A stretch of 20,031 nt of DNA, taken from assembly GCA_964620535.1 (NCBI GenBank), contig CAZUHN010000243.1, forward strand, positions 1 through 20,031, written 5' to 3'. Position numbers and translations under genes: made by a program. Under the pieces are notes generated by a model. That model was not told where the DNA came from. It searched no databases and saw only the letters and a list, made by a program, of their open reading frames with translations. Position 1 is the first letter of the stretch. Every line of letters begins with the position of its first letter. The DNA is from CAZUHN01 sp964620535. Its GTDB lineage: Bacteria > UBA8248. Positions 7,229 to 14,408 of the stretch are shown in pieces.

Positions 7229-8460
7229 ACCCGGCGGAGGCCGCACCGGCCCTCCGGGGACGTTTCATCCTCCTCGGGGTGTCGGGCGGAATCGCGGCCT
7301 ACAAGGTGGTGGACCTGGCCCGCCTTCTCACCCTCGAGGGCGCCGAGGTCCAAACTGTCCTCACGGCGAACGCCCTCGGGTTCGTCCGCCCGCTTTCTTT
7401 CCAGATCCTCACCGGCCGAACGCCCATCTCGAAGATTTTCCCCATCGAGGGAGGCGCGCACCCGGGGGACATGCCCCACATCTCGCTCACCGAGCGGGCG
7501 GACCTCGTCGTCCTCGCACCGGCGACGGCGAACCTCATCGCCAAGTTCGCCCTGGCACAGGGGGACGACATGCTCTCCACTCTTTTGCTCTCGGCGGCAC
7601 CCCCCGTCCTCGTGGCTCCGGCCATGAATCCGCGGATGTGGGCGAACCCCGCCCTCCAGGAGAACCTGCGGAGGCTGCGGGAGCGCGGACATCTCGTGAT
7701 GGAACCGGGGGTGGGGCGTCTGGCCCGCGAAGCGGAAGGCAAGGGACCGGGCCGGATGCCCGAGCCTGCGGCCATCGCCGCCGAGGTACGCCGCCTTATT
7801 GGGCGGCCCCAGGATCTCGCCGGAATGCGCCTCCTCGTGACGGCGGGTCCCACGCGGGAGCACTGGGACGCCGTTCGGTTCCTCTCGAACCGATCGAGCG
7901 GGAAGATGGGCTACGCCCTGGCGGGGGAGGCCGCCGCGCGGGGGGCCGAGGTCACCCTGGTGAGCGGGCCGGTCTCCCTCGAAGATCCCCCCGGGGTCAG
8001 GACCACGCGGGTGGACTCGGCTGAGGAGATGCGCGCCGCCGTCCAGGAGGCCTGGAAAGGGGCGGACGCCGCCGTCATGGCCGCCGCCGTCGCCGACCAC
8101 CGGCCCGCCGCGCCCACCGGCGAGAAACGCAAGAAGGGCGCGGACTCCCTCGGGCTCGAGCCCACTCCGGACATCCTCGCCGAGTTGGGAAAGGAGAAAG
8201 GGGGGAAGATCTTGATCGGCTTCGCGGCCGAGAGCGGGCGCCTGCGGGAGCGGGCCCTCGCAAAGCTCAATAAGAAGGGCCTCGACTTCATCGTGGGCAA
8301 TCTCGTCGCGGGAGAGGAGGACGCCATGGGCGCGGACGCGGCCCGGGCCACCATTTTCGACCCGTCGGGCGGGTCGGAGGTACTCCCCCGCCTCGAAAAG
8401 GCGGACTTGGCCGGGCGCATCCTCGACCGACTGGCCGATCTGTGGCAAAAAAAGAAGTGA
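7225..8460 (+). CDS. coaBC: Bifunctional CoaBC: phosphopantothenoylcysteine decarboxylase / phosphopantothenate-cysteine ligase
   Basis: A 411-residue fusion catalysing two steps of coenzyme A synthesis. The FMN-dependent CoaC half (about 12-190) has GVSGGIAAYK, His 85 and the PAMNPRMW motif (132-139). The CoaB half (about 198-408) has TAGPTREHWD, the nucleotide-binding SNRSSGKMG (221-229), VADHRPA and a Lys-rich segment (301-304). One oddity: the loop that usually reads LACG before GRM, with the catalytic Cys (Cys158 in E. coli), reads LAREAEGKGPGRM here, so Arg 167 stands where the Cys is expected. Its CGC codon is one base from TGC. Other residues may compensate, since the loop varies between lineages. 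The GTG start overlaps gmk by four bases. With only one copy visible here, the gene is presumably essential. Confidence 0.93.
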   Translation: MNPAEAAPALRGRFILLGVSGGIAAYKVVDLARLLTLEGAEVQTVLTANALGFVRPLSFQILTGRTPISKIFPIEGGAHPGDMPHISLTERADLVVLAPATANLIAKFALAQGDDMLSTLLLSAAPPVLVAPAMNPRMWANPALQENLRRLRERGHLVMEPGVGRLAREAEGKGPGRMPEPAAIAAEVRRLIGRPQDLAGMRLLVTAGPTREHWDAVRFLSNRSSGKMGYALAGEAAARGAEVTLVSGPVSLEDPPGVRTTRVDSAEEMRAAVQEAWKGADAAVMAAAVADHRPAAPTGEKRKKGADSLGLEPTPDILAELGKEKGGKILIGFAAESGRLRERALAKLNKKGLDFIVGNLVAGEEDAMGADAARATIFDPSGGSEVLPRLEKADLAGRILDRLADLWQKKK

Positions 8461-8506
8461 CCCGCCCGAAACACAATCGTCGAATTCCAGCAAGAGACCC
8501 CCGGCC

Positions 8507-9361
8507 ATGACGGAGAGGACTGAGCGGGAGGCGCTCGCCCGCGATCTTCGCGGCCGCCTCGAAGTCCTTCGCGCCGCCGGGGTGCGCTATGCGCTCCTGG
8601 GGAGGGAGAGCACCGCCGCCCCGGCCCCTCCTCCCGAACCCCCCGCATCGGTGCACGAACCCCTACCCGCCCCGGGTCAGACCGCCCTTTTCGATACCCA
8701 GGAGACCTCCCCCATGCCCTCGCGCGCACCGGCGAAAAAAGGATTCACCCTCCCGCCTCTTCCCTTCGACCCGAAGTCGGAGATGGCACTGGACGCCCTC
8801 GCCGCCGCGGTGGACGGCTGCCTGCGCTGCAAGCTCGGGGCGGGAAGGACGAACCTCGTCTTCGGGGCGGGGAATCCGGACGCCGACATCGTCTTCATCG
8901 GGGAGGCCCCCGGGGCGGACGAGGACGCCCAGGGGATTCCCTTCGTCGGCCGGTCCGGACAGATGCTCACCCGGATGATCGAAAACGTCATCGAGATCCC
9001 TCGGGGGGAGGTCTACATCGGGAACATCCTCAAGTGCCGCCCGCCGGGAAACCGGGACCCCGAGCATGACGAGATCGGCTGCTGCGAGCCCTACCTCCAC
9101 AAGCAGCTCGAGATCATCCGGCCCCGCATCATCGTCGCCCTCGGCCGGTTCGCCGCCCAGTGGCTCCTCGCCACCAAAACCCCCATCGGCCGGATGCGCG
9201 GGAAGTTCGGCCGCTACCGGGGGATTCCCACCCTGGCCACCTACCACCCCGCCTACCTCCTCCGAAGCCCGCGCGAGAAGCGAACCGTCCTCGACGACCT
9301 GCTCAAGGTCAAGGCGATCTACAACGGAGAGGCGGAGCCCGAGATCGAGATTTTCGGCTAG
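8507..9361 (+). CDS. udg: Type-4 uracil-DNA glycosylase (4Fe-4S)
   Basis: A 284-residue family-4 uracil-DNA glycosylase, which removes uracil from DNA in base-excision repair. The catalytic domain (about 92-275) carries GEAPGADED (132-140), the HPAYLLR motif (247-253) and four Cys that would bind a 4Fe-4S cluster: CLRC (105 and 108), Cys 177 in LKCRPPGNR, and Cys 192 or 193. Residues 1-90 are a short helical segment followed by a Pro/Ala-rich linker, seen in many proteins of this family and sometimes misnamed a phage SPO1 DNA polymerase-related domain. It begins 46 bases after coaBC on the same strand and is probably the last gene of that transcript. The ribosome-binding site is weak. High-GC genomes suffer more cytosine deamination, which fits its presence. 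Confidence 0.93.
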   Translation: MTERTEREALARDLRGRLEVLRAAGVRYALLGRESTAAPAPPPEPPASVHEPLPAPGQTALFDTQETSPMPSRAPAKKGFTLPPLPFDPKSEMALDALAAAVDGCLRCKLGAGRTNLVFGAGNPDADIVFIGEAPGADEDAQGIPFVGRSGQMLTRMIENVIEIPRGEVYIGNILKCRPPGNRDPEHDEIGCCEPYLHKQLEIIRPRIIVALGRFAAQWLLATKTPIGRMRGKFGRYRGIPTLATYHPAYLLRSPREKRTVLDDLLKVKAIYNGEAEPEIEIFG

Positions 9362-9448
9362 AGATACCTGGGAGAGAAAGGGAATGCGCTAGGGAGCGGA
9401 TACCTTGAGGGTTTTGTTTTCCCGGCTGTCCGCATCCATCGGGCAAAG

Positions 9449-9457
9449 TGATAAAAT
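9449..9457 (+). promoter_or_regulatory. Extended -10 promoter for the methyltransferase gene
   Basis: TGATAAAAT fits an extended -10 element (TGn followed by TAAAAT, five of six to consensus). No good -35 box precedes it, as is usual for extended -10 promoters. The start point would be near 9464, about 30 bases before the GTG at 9494. It suggests this gene is transcribed separately from the upstream UDG. Confidence 0.4.
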
Positions 9458-9493
9458 GGCGCTTCCGAATGCCCGGTTCTCTTAGGAGAGCGT

Positions 9494-10069
9494 GTGCGTA
9501 CCCTCGATATCGGATGTGGTCTGGCGAAAGAGCCCGGGGCCATCGGGCTGGACGTAAATTCTTCCACTGACGCCGACGTGCTGGCGGATATTTCGGAAAA
9601 TCCCTTCCCGATCCGCTCCGGTGCGTTTGACCGGATTGTCATCCGCCATGTGATCGAGCACGTGGAAAACCCCCTGCGCTTCCTGGAAGAGCTGCATCGC
9701 GTCGCCCGCGACGGGGCCGAGATAGAAGGGATTACGCCGCACTTTTCCAATCCCTGCTCCTTCGCCGACCCGACCCACCGGCACCATTTTTCCGTTCTGT
9801 TCCTGAATTTTTTCCGGAGAGATCAAGAATTTCCGCCCGCCGGGTGGCGGCGCTGGGCGAACCGGTTTCTGGAGTGCTATTACCCGGCGATATCCTTCTA
9901 TAGCGGCGTCCGCTTCGAACTCACCGAGCGGCATCTCACCTTTTGCCGCTTGCACAGATGGTTCGGCATCGCCTGGCTCGCGAACCGCTTCCCCGAGATC
10001 TGGGAATTTCACTTTTCCGGACTTTTCCGGGCGCGCGACATCTTCTTCAGGCTTCGGGTCCGCAAATAG
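9494..10069 (+). CDS. Small SAM-dependent methyltransferase-like protein (class I fold)
   Basis: A 191-residue protein beginning almost directly with SAM-binding motif I (LDIGCG, residues 4-9), followed by an acidic strand end (GLDVN, about 18-22) and the motif IRHVIEHVENPLRFLEEL that matches motifs III-IV of Methyltransf_11 enzymes. A His-rich segment (THRHHFS) and an aromatic, basic C-terminus follow. The early start is supported by AGGAG six bases before the GTG. Starting at motif I is common for short methyltransferases that act on lipids, sugars or small molecules; the substrate cannot be told. No operon partner is obvious: the next gene starts 85 bases later with its own strong ribosome-binding site. 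Its GC content is slightly lower than that of its neighbours. Confidence 0.78.
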   Translation: MRTLDIGCGLAKEPGAIGLDVNSSTDADVLADISENPFPIRSGAFDRIVIRHVIEHVENPLRFLEELHRVARDGAEIEGITPHFSNPCSFADPTHRHHFSVLFLNFFRRDQEFPPAGWRRWANRFLECYYPAISFYSGVRFELTERHLTFCRLHRWFGIAWLANRFPEIWEFHFSGLFRARDIFFRLRVRK

Positions 10070-10154
10070 ACTCTCCCGCAGCCGGGGGGAGGCGCTTTCC
10101 CTTCCCGGCCCAGGGCGGGAGAATGGGGGACGGTTTTTCCGGGAGGCGGGCACC

Positions 10155-10634
10155 ATGCATACCCAGCTGTATTTCGCCTACGGCATGAACATGGGGGACT
10201 CCCACATGATGGTGGTCTGCGAGGAGGCCGAGCGGGCGGGCACCGCCCGGCTCCCCGGCCACCGCTTCTCGATCAGCGGGACGGGGGGAGCCACTCTCCT
10301 CCCCGAGGAGGGGGCTGAGGTCTGGGGCGTCCTCTGGTGCCTCAACGCGCGGGACGAAAAGATCCTCGATGCGCACGAGATGGTACACCTCGGCACTTAC
10401 GACCGGCGGTTTGTCGAGGTCGAGACCGGGGCGGGCGAGACCCTCAAGGCCCTCACCTACATTGCCGCGGACCCCACCCCCGGCGCCCCGCGGGAAGGCT
10501 ACGCCGAGGGTGTCGCCGCCATCGGGAAGTGGAACAGCCTCCCCGAGGCCTACTTCGAAGAAGTGCTCGCCTGGCGCGGGACCGGGGGCACCGCGCCGCC
10601 GCACGTTATGTCCAAGGAGAAGAACACCACGTGA
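10155..10634 (+). CDS. Gamma-glutamylcyclotransferase-like (AIG2/GGCT fold) protein
   Basis: A 159-residue protein of the gamma-glutamylcyclotransferase fold. The N-terminal substrate loop, typically YGSN, reads YFAYGMNM (residues 6-13). VWGVLWCL leads to LDAHE, whose Glu 75 matches the catalytic Glu of human GGCT (E98). This family releases 5-oxoproline from gamma-glutamyl amino acids or related amides, but many bacterial members have untested substrates. A strong ribosome-binding site (GGGAGG) lies eight bases before the ATG. The stop overlaps the next gene's GTG as GTGA, so the two proteins are probably made together. The C-terminal tail after residue 135 is low in conserved motifs. Confidence 0.82.
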   Translation: MHTQLYFAYGMNMGDSHMMVVCEEAERAGTARLPGHRFSISGTGGATLLPEEGAEVWGVLWCLNARDEKILDAHEMVHLGTYDRRFVEVETGAGETLKALTYIAADPTPGAPREGYAEGVAAIGKWNSLPEAYFEEVLAWRGTGGTAPPHVMSKEKNTT

Positions 10635-11221
10635 TCTGTGAGAGCTGCCGGAAGGAGATCGTCCCGGACCGGATGTTTTGCATCTGGTGCAACGCCTTCG
10701 TCCCCGACCACCGCGCCGGGCGAAGGGCCGGTCTCGTCCGCCGGTTCCTCGCCACCCTGATCGACCCCGCCCTCCTCACCATCGTCTTCTTCGTGGCCGA
10801 GAGCGTCGCCCGCGAGTGGTACCCCTCCCCCCCCGGCATTCCCTCCGATATCTTCGACAACAGGCCCGATATCATCGGCGGGTTCGCCGCCCTGGCCTAC
10901 GGCGTCCTCGTCCTCGTTCTCTTCTTCAGGGGCCAGAGCCCGAGCAAGTGGATCCTCGGCGAGCGGGTGGTGGTCCGGCGGACGGGAAAACCCGCCGGCT
11001 TCTGGCGGATGGTGCTCCGCGAGTCCTTCGGCAAGACCCTCAGTGGGATCTTTTTCGGGCTGGGCTACCTATGGGCCCTCTGGGATCGCGACAGCCAGGC
11101 CTGGCACGACAAAATCGCCGGAACCCTCGTCATCCACTACCGCGGCGCCGAAGAGAAAAAAGAGGCGATCGCGAGCGGGCCGTCGCCGCAGGGCGCGGCG
11201 CCCGGAGCGCGGAAAGAATAG
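10631..11221 (+). CDS. Zinc-ribbon RDD-family membrane protein
   Basis: A 196-residue inner-membrane protein. A small zinc ribbon opens it, with two CxxC pairs (Cys 3/6 and 17/20). The RDD domain follows, recognised by RRFLATLIDPALL near residue 35 and by SPSKWILGERVV and DSQAWHDKIAGTLVI later. Three hydrophobic helices are visible (about 36-58, 76-98 and 132-150). The Arg and two Asp residues that name the family are present. Some RDD proteins act in ion transport, others in signalling or assembly; the function here is unknown. The GTG start overlaps the upstream cyclotransferase-like gene by four bases, which is why longer starts in this frame should be rejected. The cytoplasmic C-terminal tail is rich in charged residues and alanine. 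Confidence 0.83.
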   Translation: MICESCRKEIVPDRMFCIWCNAFVPDHRAGRRAGLVRRFLATLIDPALLTIVFFVAESVAREWYPSPPGIPSDIFDNRPDIIGGFAALAYGVLVLVLFFRGQSPSKWILGERVVVRRTGKPAGFWRMVLRESFGKTLSGIFFGLGYLWALWDRDSQAWHDKIAGTLVIHYRGAEEKKEAIASGPSPQGAAPGARKE

Positions 11222-11233
11222 CCCCGCCGCGAT

Positions 11234-11248
11234 GGGGCGGCCCGCCCC
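11234..11248. terminator. GC-rich hairpin between convergent genes
   Basis: GGGGCGG (11234-11240) and CCGCCCC (11242-11248) are exact inverted copies in the 30-base gap between the RDD gene and the convergent nitrilase gene. It could act as a two-way terminator, but there is no T run on either side. Confidence 0.3.
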
Positions 11249-11251
11249 TTC

Positions 11252-12301
11252 CTACCGCTCTTTGAAGCGGAAGGGCCCGCCCGATTTCTTGAGGATGCGC
11301 TGGTAGTCCCCCTCGTAGATGCGGTCGTACTCCCCGAACCAATTGTCCAGGTCCCCCTCCCGCCAGTACTCGTAGTCGTACGCATAGGGGCTCGGCTCTG
11401 CGAGCTCCTTGTAGAGGGCGGGGTAGCGCTCAAAGATCTGCCCCGGCCGGCACCCGATGGGCCGCCAGTTCGGGTCGTCCGGCTTGGAGAGGTTCTCCTC
11501 GTCGTAGTTGCGCGTGCGCAGGTATCGGAGGCGCTCCATGTCTAGGTCGCAGACGAGGACCCCTGGGTCGGTGCGCTCCCCCTCCATGCGCTCGGGCCCG
11601 GCGGCGATGGCCCCGGACACGACCGACTTTTCGTAGTCGAAGCCGTCCGCCTTGTAGAGATTCTGGGTGACGAGAACATAGTAGAGGTTCTCCGCCGCCC
11701 GCACCCGCGCCATGCAACGCCAGGTGTCCCGGAGGGCGTAGCCGGTCTCGCTGTGCATCCCGTGGACGGGGGAGACGATGATCTGCGCCCCGCGCAGCAT
11801 GAGCAGGCGCGGAAGCTCGGGCACCCAGAGCTCGCTGCAGATCTGGAGCCCCACCTTGCCCAGGTCGGTATCCACCACGCAGGGGGCCTGGCCGGGCAGG
11901 AGGTGCCCCTTTCCGCCGTAAAGATAGGCGTTGAGGGGCGGGGTGTCCGGCTGCTGGCGCAGGTAGCGCGCGAGCTCCTTCCCCTCGGGGCCGAGCATCC
12001 GGAGGGTGAGGAGAAACGCCCCGGGCACCTCGCTCTCGGTGACGTTCCCCGCGATGATGTACATGGCGTGCTCCTTCGCCTTCTTCTTCAGCTCCTCGAG
12101 GGGGTCGAAGGGGAACTTGGGGTTGTCGAGCGGCCCGGTCATGGGTCCTGGGTAGCCCTCGGGGTAGAGGAGAAGCTGGACCCCCGCCGCCCCCGCCTCG
12201 TCCGCAAACCGAAGGGCGGCCTCGGCGTTCCGCCACTCCTCCTCGCCGTAGAACGACTCGGGCAGCACGATGCCCGCCCGCACGCTGGAAAGAACCGCCA
12301 T
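11252..12301 (-). CDS. Carbon-nitrogen hydrolase (nitrilase superfamily amidohydrolase)
   Basis: A 349-residue nitrilase-superfamily enzyme. The catalytic triad can be read: Glu 48 (LLLYPEGYPG), Lys 131 (GGKGHLLPG) and Cys 155 (LQICSELWVPE). The family hydrolyses nitriles, amides or N-carbamoyl compounds through a Cys-linked intermediate. ICSE is closer to amidase branches than to true nitrilases, so an amidase or carbamoylase is more likely. The C-terminal 60 residues are unusually rich in Tyr, Asp and Glu and extend past the usual fold. The ribosome-binding site GGGAGGTG is strong. The gene is followed by no same-strand partner, but upstream lie two racemase genes on the same strand, as in hydantoin- or amide-using clusters. 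A functional link is inference. Confidence 0.85.
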   Translation of the reverse strand: MAVLSSVRAGIVLPESFYGEEEWRNAEAALRFADEAGAAGVQLLLYPEGYPGPMTGPLDNPKFPFDPLEELKKKAKEHAMYIIAGNVTESEVPGAFLLTLRMLGPEGKELARYLRQQPDTPPLNAYLYGGKGHLLPGQAPCVVDTDLGKVGLQICSELWVPELPRLLMLRGAQIIVSPVHGMHSETGYALRDTWRCMARVRAAENLYYVLVTQNLYKADGFDYEKSVVSGAIAAGPERMEGERTDPGVLVCDLDMERLRYLRTRNYDEENLSKPDDPNWRPIGCRPGQIFERYPALYKELAEPSPYAYDYEYWREGDLDNWFGEYDRIYEGDYQRILKKSGGPFRFKER

Positions 12302-12377
12302 CTCTCACACCTCCCGAAAAGAAGGAAAACCGCGCCCATCCTCTGCGAAACTCGCTACGACTCGGCTGCATGCACGC

Positions 12378-12408
12378 AATATTCGGCGCCGGTCCGCCGT
12401 GTTGTCAA
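12378..12408 (-). promoter_or_regulatory. Candidate promoter for the nitrilase-family gene
   Basis: On the minus strand a perfect TTGACA (12403-12408) is followed after 19 bases by AATATT (12378-12383, four of six to TATAAT). The spacing is slightly long. Transcription would start about 70 bases before the ATG. Confidence 0.33.
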
Positions 12409-12486
12409 ACCGGGGGGAGGGAGGTCTTTCCTTGCTCTCAATCGTTTGCACTCCCTCAGAAATTGCCCTTTAGTGATCCCCACCCC

Positions 12487-13248
12487 TCATCGCGGGACCA
12501 TTCTTTTCTTCGGTTCCTTGCTGGGGAAGGCGTACTTGCTTTGGCTCACCTTCATCTTCACGAGGGACTTGGCCATCTCGATCGCGCACCGGTACGAATG
12601 CAGGACCGGAATATCGTACCCAGCCTCGATCAGTCGCTCCTGCGCCAAGGGCTGCACCAACGTCAGGGCCGTGCAGCCGCACTCGATGACGTCGGCACCA
12701 TCCTGCTCGATGGCCTCGATGGCCTCTTGGACGAACGCGTCCGCGGCCTCCGCGGGATTATCGGTAACCTCCAGCACTGGCCATTCGATGGACCTTACCG
12801 AGACGCACTTCTCGTTCATCCCGTAGGACATGAGGTTCTGTCGGATGGGGATGGCCATGGACTCCAGCGTGTCCATCAGGGTGAACTTGTTTCCCAAGAC
12901 GGAGGCGTAGGCCGCCTGGGAGTGCGTGCAGCCGACAACCGGTATCCCGAATGGGGCACCAATCTCCATGGCGGCGTAGAGGCCGGGCTCCAATCCCCCC
13001 AGGAGGATGACGGCGTCGCACCTTCCGCTCTCGCAAGCCGCGCGCACGAGTTTCAGGACCCCCGGAACGGCCACCGCCAGCGATTCGCGGTCCTCCACCA
13101 CCGGCCCCGGAAAGCCTTCGTCGATATCCCAGTCGATCCCGTCCAGCAAGCCCTCGGCCCCCATCTGGCGCAAACTCGTCACGGTGACCGGCTCCCCGCC
13201 GGAGGGCGCGTTCATGTTCTGGAACGCCGGTACGAATTTGAATCTCAT
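12487..13248 (-). CDS. Asp/Glu/hydantoin racemase-family protein, copy A
   Basis: A 253-residue protein of the Asp/Glu/hydantoin racemase superfamily (which includes maleate isomerase and arylmalonate decarboxylase). Recognisable parts are LLGGLEPGLYAAMEIG, GIPVVGCTHSQAAYASVLG and the second active-site loop IECGCTAL (Cys 190 and 192). Where hydantoin racemases have a first catalytic Cys (ACFGDPGL) this protein has LGGLEPGL, so only the second Cys is retained at that site. The start is the ATG at 13246-13248 with a very strong ribosome-binding site (GGGAGGTGA); a longer frame reaching 13512 is a shadow of copy B. It is about 84% identical to copy B directly upstream, from which it is separated by 68 bases, so the pair is probably one transcript. 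Substrate unknown. Confidence 0.85.
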   Translation of the reverse strand: MRFKFVPAFQNMNAPSGGEPVTVTSLRQMGAEGLLDGIDWDIDEGFPGPVVEDRESLAVAVPGVLKLVRAACESGRCDAVILLGGLEPGLYAAMEIGAPFGIPVVGCTHSQAAYASVLGNKFTLMDTLESMAIPIRQNLMSYGMNEKCVSVRSIEWPVLEVTDNPAEAADAFVQEAIEAIEQDGADVIECGCTALTLVQPLAQERLIEAGYDIPVLHSYRCAIEMAKSLVKMKVSQSKYAFPSKEPKKRMVPR

Positions 13249-13316
13249 TCGATTCACCTCCCACCCCGGCGGGGCCGTTCGCCTCCCTGAACCCCTCCGG
13301 CGGCTTCCCTCCTTCC

Positions 13317-14078
13317 TCAGCGCGGGACCATTTTTTTCTTCGGTTCCTTGCTGGGGAAGGCGTACTTGCTCTGGCTCACCTTCATCTTCACGAGGGACTT
13401 GGCCATCTCGATCGCGCACCGGTACGAATGCAGGACCGGAATATCGTACCCAGCCTCGATCAGCCGCTCCTGCGCCAAGGGCTGCGCCACCACCAGGGCC
13501 GTGCAGCCGCACACGATGACGTCAGCACCATCCTGCTCGATGGCCTCGATGGCCTCCTGGACGAACGCGTCCGCGGCCCCCGAGGGATTTGCGAGAATCT
13601 CCATGACCGGCCATTCGATGGACCTTACCGAGACGCACTTCTCGTTCATCCCGTAGGACATGAGGTTCTGCCGGATGGGGATGGCCATGGACTCCAGCGT
13701 GTCCATGAGGGTGAACTTGTGGCCCATGACGGAGGCGTAGGCCGCCTGGGAGTTCGTGCAGCCGACAACCGGTATCCCGAAATGGGCGCCTATCTCCATG
13801 GCGGCGTAGAGGCCGGGCTCCAACCCGCCCAGGGCGACGATGGCGTCGTACCTTCCGCTCTCGCAAGCCGCGCGCACGAGTTTCAGGACCCCCGGAACGA
13901 CCTCGGCCAGATCTTCGCGGTTCTCCACCGTCGGTCCCGGAACCCCTTTGTCGACATCCCAGTCGATCTCGTCCAGCAAGCCCTCGGCCTCCATCCGGCG
14001 GAGGCCCGTCACGTTGGCCGGCTCCACGCCCGGCGGTGTCTCCATGTTCAGAAAAGGCGGTATGAATTTGAGTCTCAC
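13317..14078 (-). CDS. Asp/Glu/hydantoin racemase-family protein, copy B
   Basis: Also 253 residues, with the same motifs as copy A: ALGGLEPGLYAAMEIG, PVVGCTNSQAAYASVMG (Cys 107) and IVCGCTAL (Cys 190, 192). The start is a GTG at 14076-14078, about 10 bases after GGGAGA. The paralogues differ at about 41 positions, over half of them in the first 85 residues. Residues about 121-159 and about 199-249 are nearly or fully identical. In this loop copy B has IVCG where copy A has IECG, and CTNS where A has CTHS, so substrate preference may differ. The upstream 690 bases hold only gene remnants, so copy B is probably the first gene of this minus-strand unit. Whether it racemises, isomerises or decarboxylates cannot be decided here. 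Confidence 0.85.
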   Translation of the reverse strand: MRLKFIPPFLNMETPPGVEPANVTGLRRMEAEGLLDEIDWDVDKGVPGPTVENREDLAEVVPGVLKLVRAACESGRYDAIVALGGLEPGLYAAMEIGAHFGIPVVGCTNSQAAYASVMGHKFTLMDTLESMAIPIRQNLMSYGMNEKCVSVRSIEWPVMEILANPSGAADAFVQEAIEAIEQDGADVIVCGCTALVVAQPLAQERLIEAGYDIPVLHSYRCAIEMAKSLVKMKVSQSKYAFPSKEPKKKMVPR

Positions 14079-14241
14079 CCGATTTGTCTCCCGTCCCGGC
14101 GAGACGGTTTACCCTCGCCGCCTCTTCGCATCCTGAATCAACACACATCGCAATCGCGGGTCTTCAGTGTAGGCCAAATCCGCGAAGCTTTCCAAATATC
14201 CGCCTCCCGGAATCCCCTCGCCGGCCCCCCCGCCGCTACAC

Positions 14242-14373
14242 CTAGTCGGAGATTCCCTCCCCCTCCCGCGGGTACTGGAACAGTTCAATGAGGAGGCCGC
14301 CGGTGATGGCGGGGTCGGCGAAGGGGATGAAGGCGTTTCGCGCCCGCCCTTCACCACCCTCAGGGAGGGTCAT
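14242..14373 (-). pseudogene. C-terminal remnant of a VOC-type (glyoxalase-fold) protein
   Basis: On the minus strand an ATG-to-stop frame of 43 codons ends with NAFIPFADPAITGGLLIELF and then QYPREGEGISD. The pattern 'P-x-x-x-G-G-x-L-I-E-L' is the usual last strand and metal-ligand Glu of vicinal-oxygen-chelate proteins such as glyoxalase I or methylmalonyl-CoA epimerase. The preceding residues (TLPEGGEGRAR) are not VOC-like, so only the last strand seems to be left. It lies between racemase copy B and the sodC remnant. The similarity is short; another family is possible. Confidence 0.4.
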
Positions 14374-14408
14374 CTTTCGGTTCGGTGTGGCCGGGGGTTC
14401 CGGCCGCT

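Larger units (their letters stand above)
12487..14078 (-). repeat. Tandem gene duplication (830-bp period) with blocks of exact identity
   Basis: The two racemase genes are direct repeats offset by exactly 830 bases over most of their length. The interval 12542-12633 is identical to 13372-13463 (92 bases). The interval 12779-12840 is identical to 13609-13670 (62 bases), followed after one mismatch by another exact block. The region encoding the N-terminus is much more diverged. Confidence 0.9.

Noticed and set aside
7114..8508. 464-codon minus-strand frame opposite coaBC
   Set aside because: Antisense shadow of coaBC, with no motif and no ribosome-binding site.
12370..13290. Forward frame opposite racemase copy A
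   Set aside because: A similar frame exists opposite copy B only because the two genes are duplicates; that does not show coding.
13249..13512. N-terminal extension of racemase copy A to 341 residues
   Set aside because: The added part is a shadow of copy B in another frame. The strong ribosome-binding site just before 13,248 and the shared length of 253 residues fix the start.
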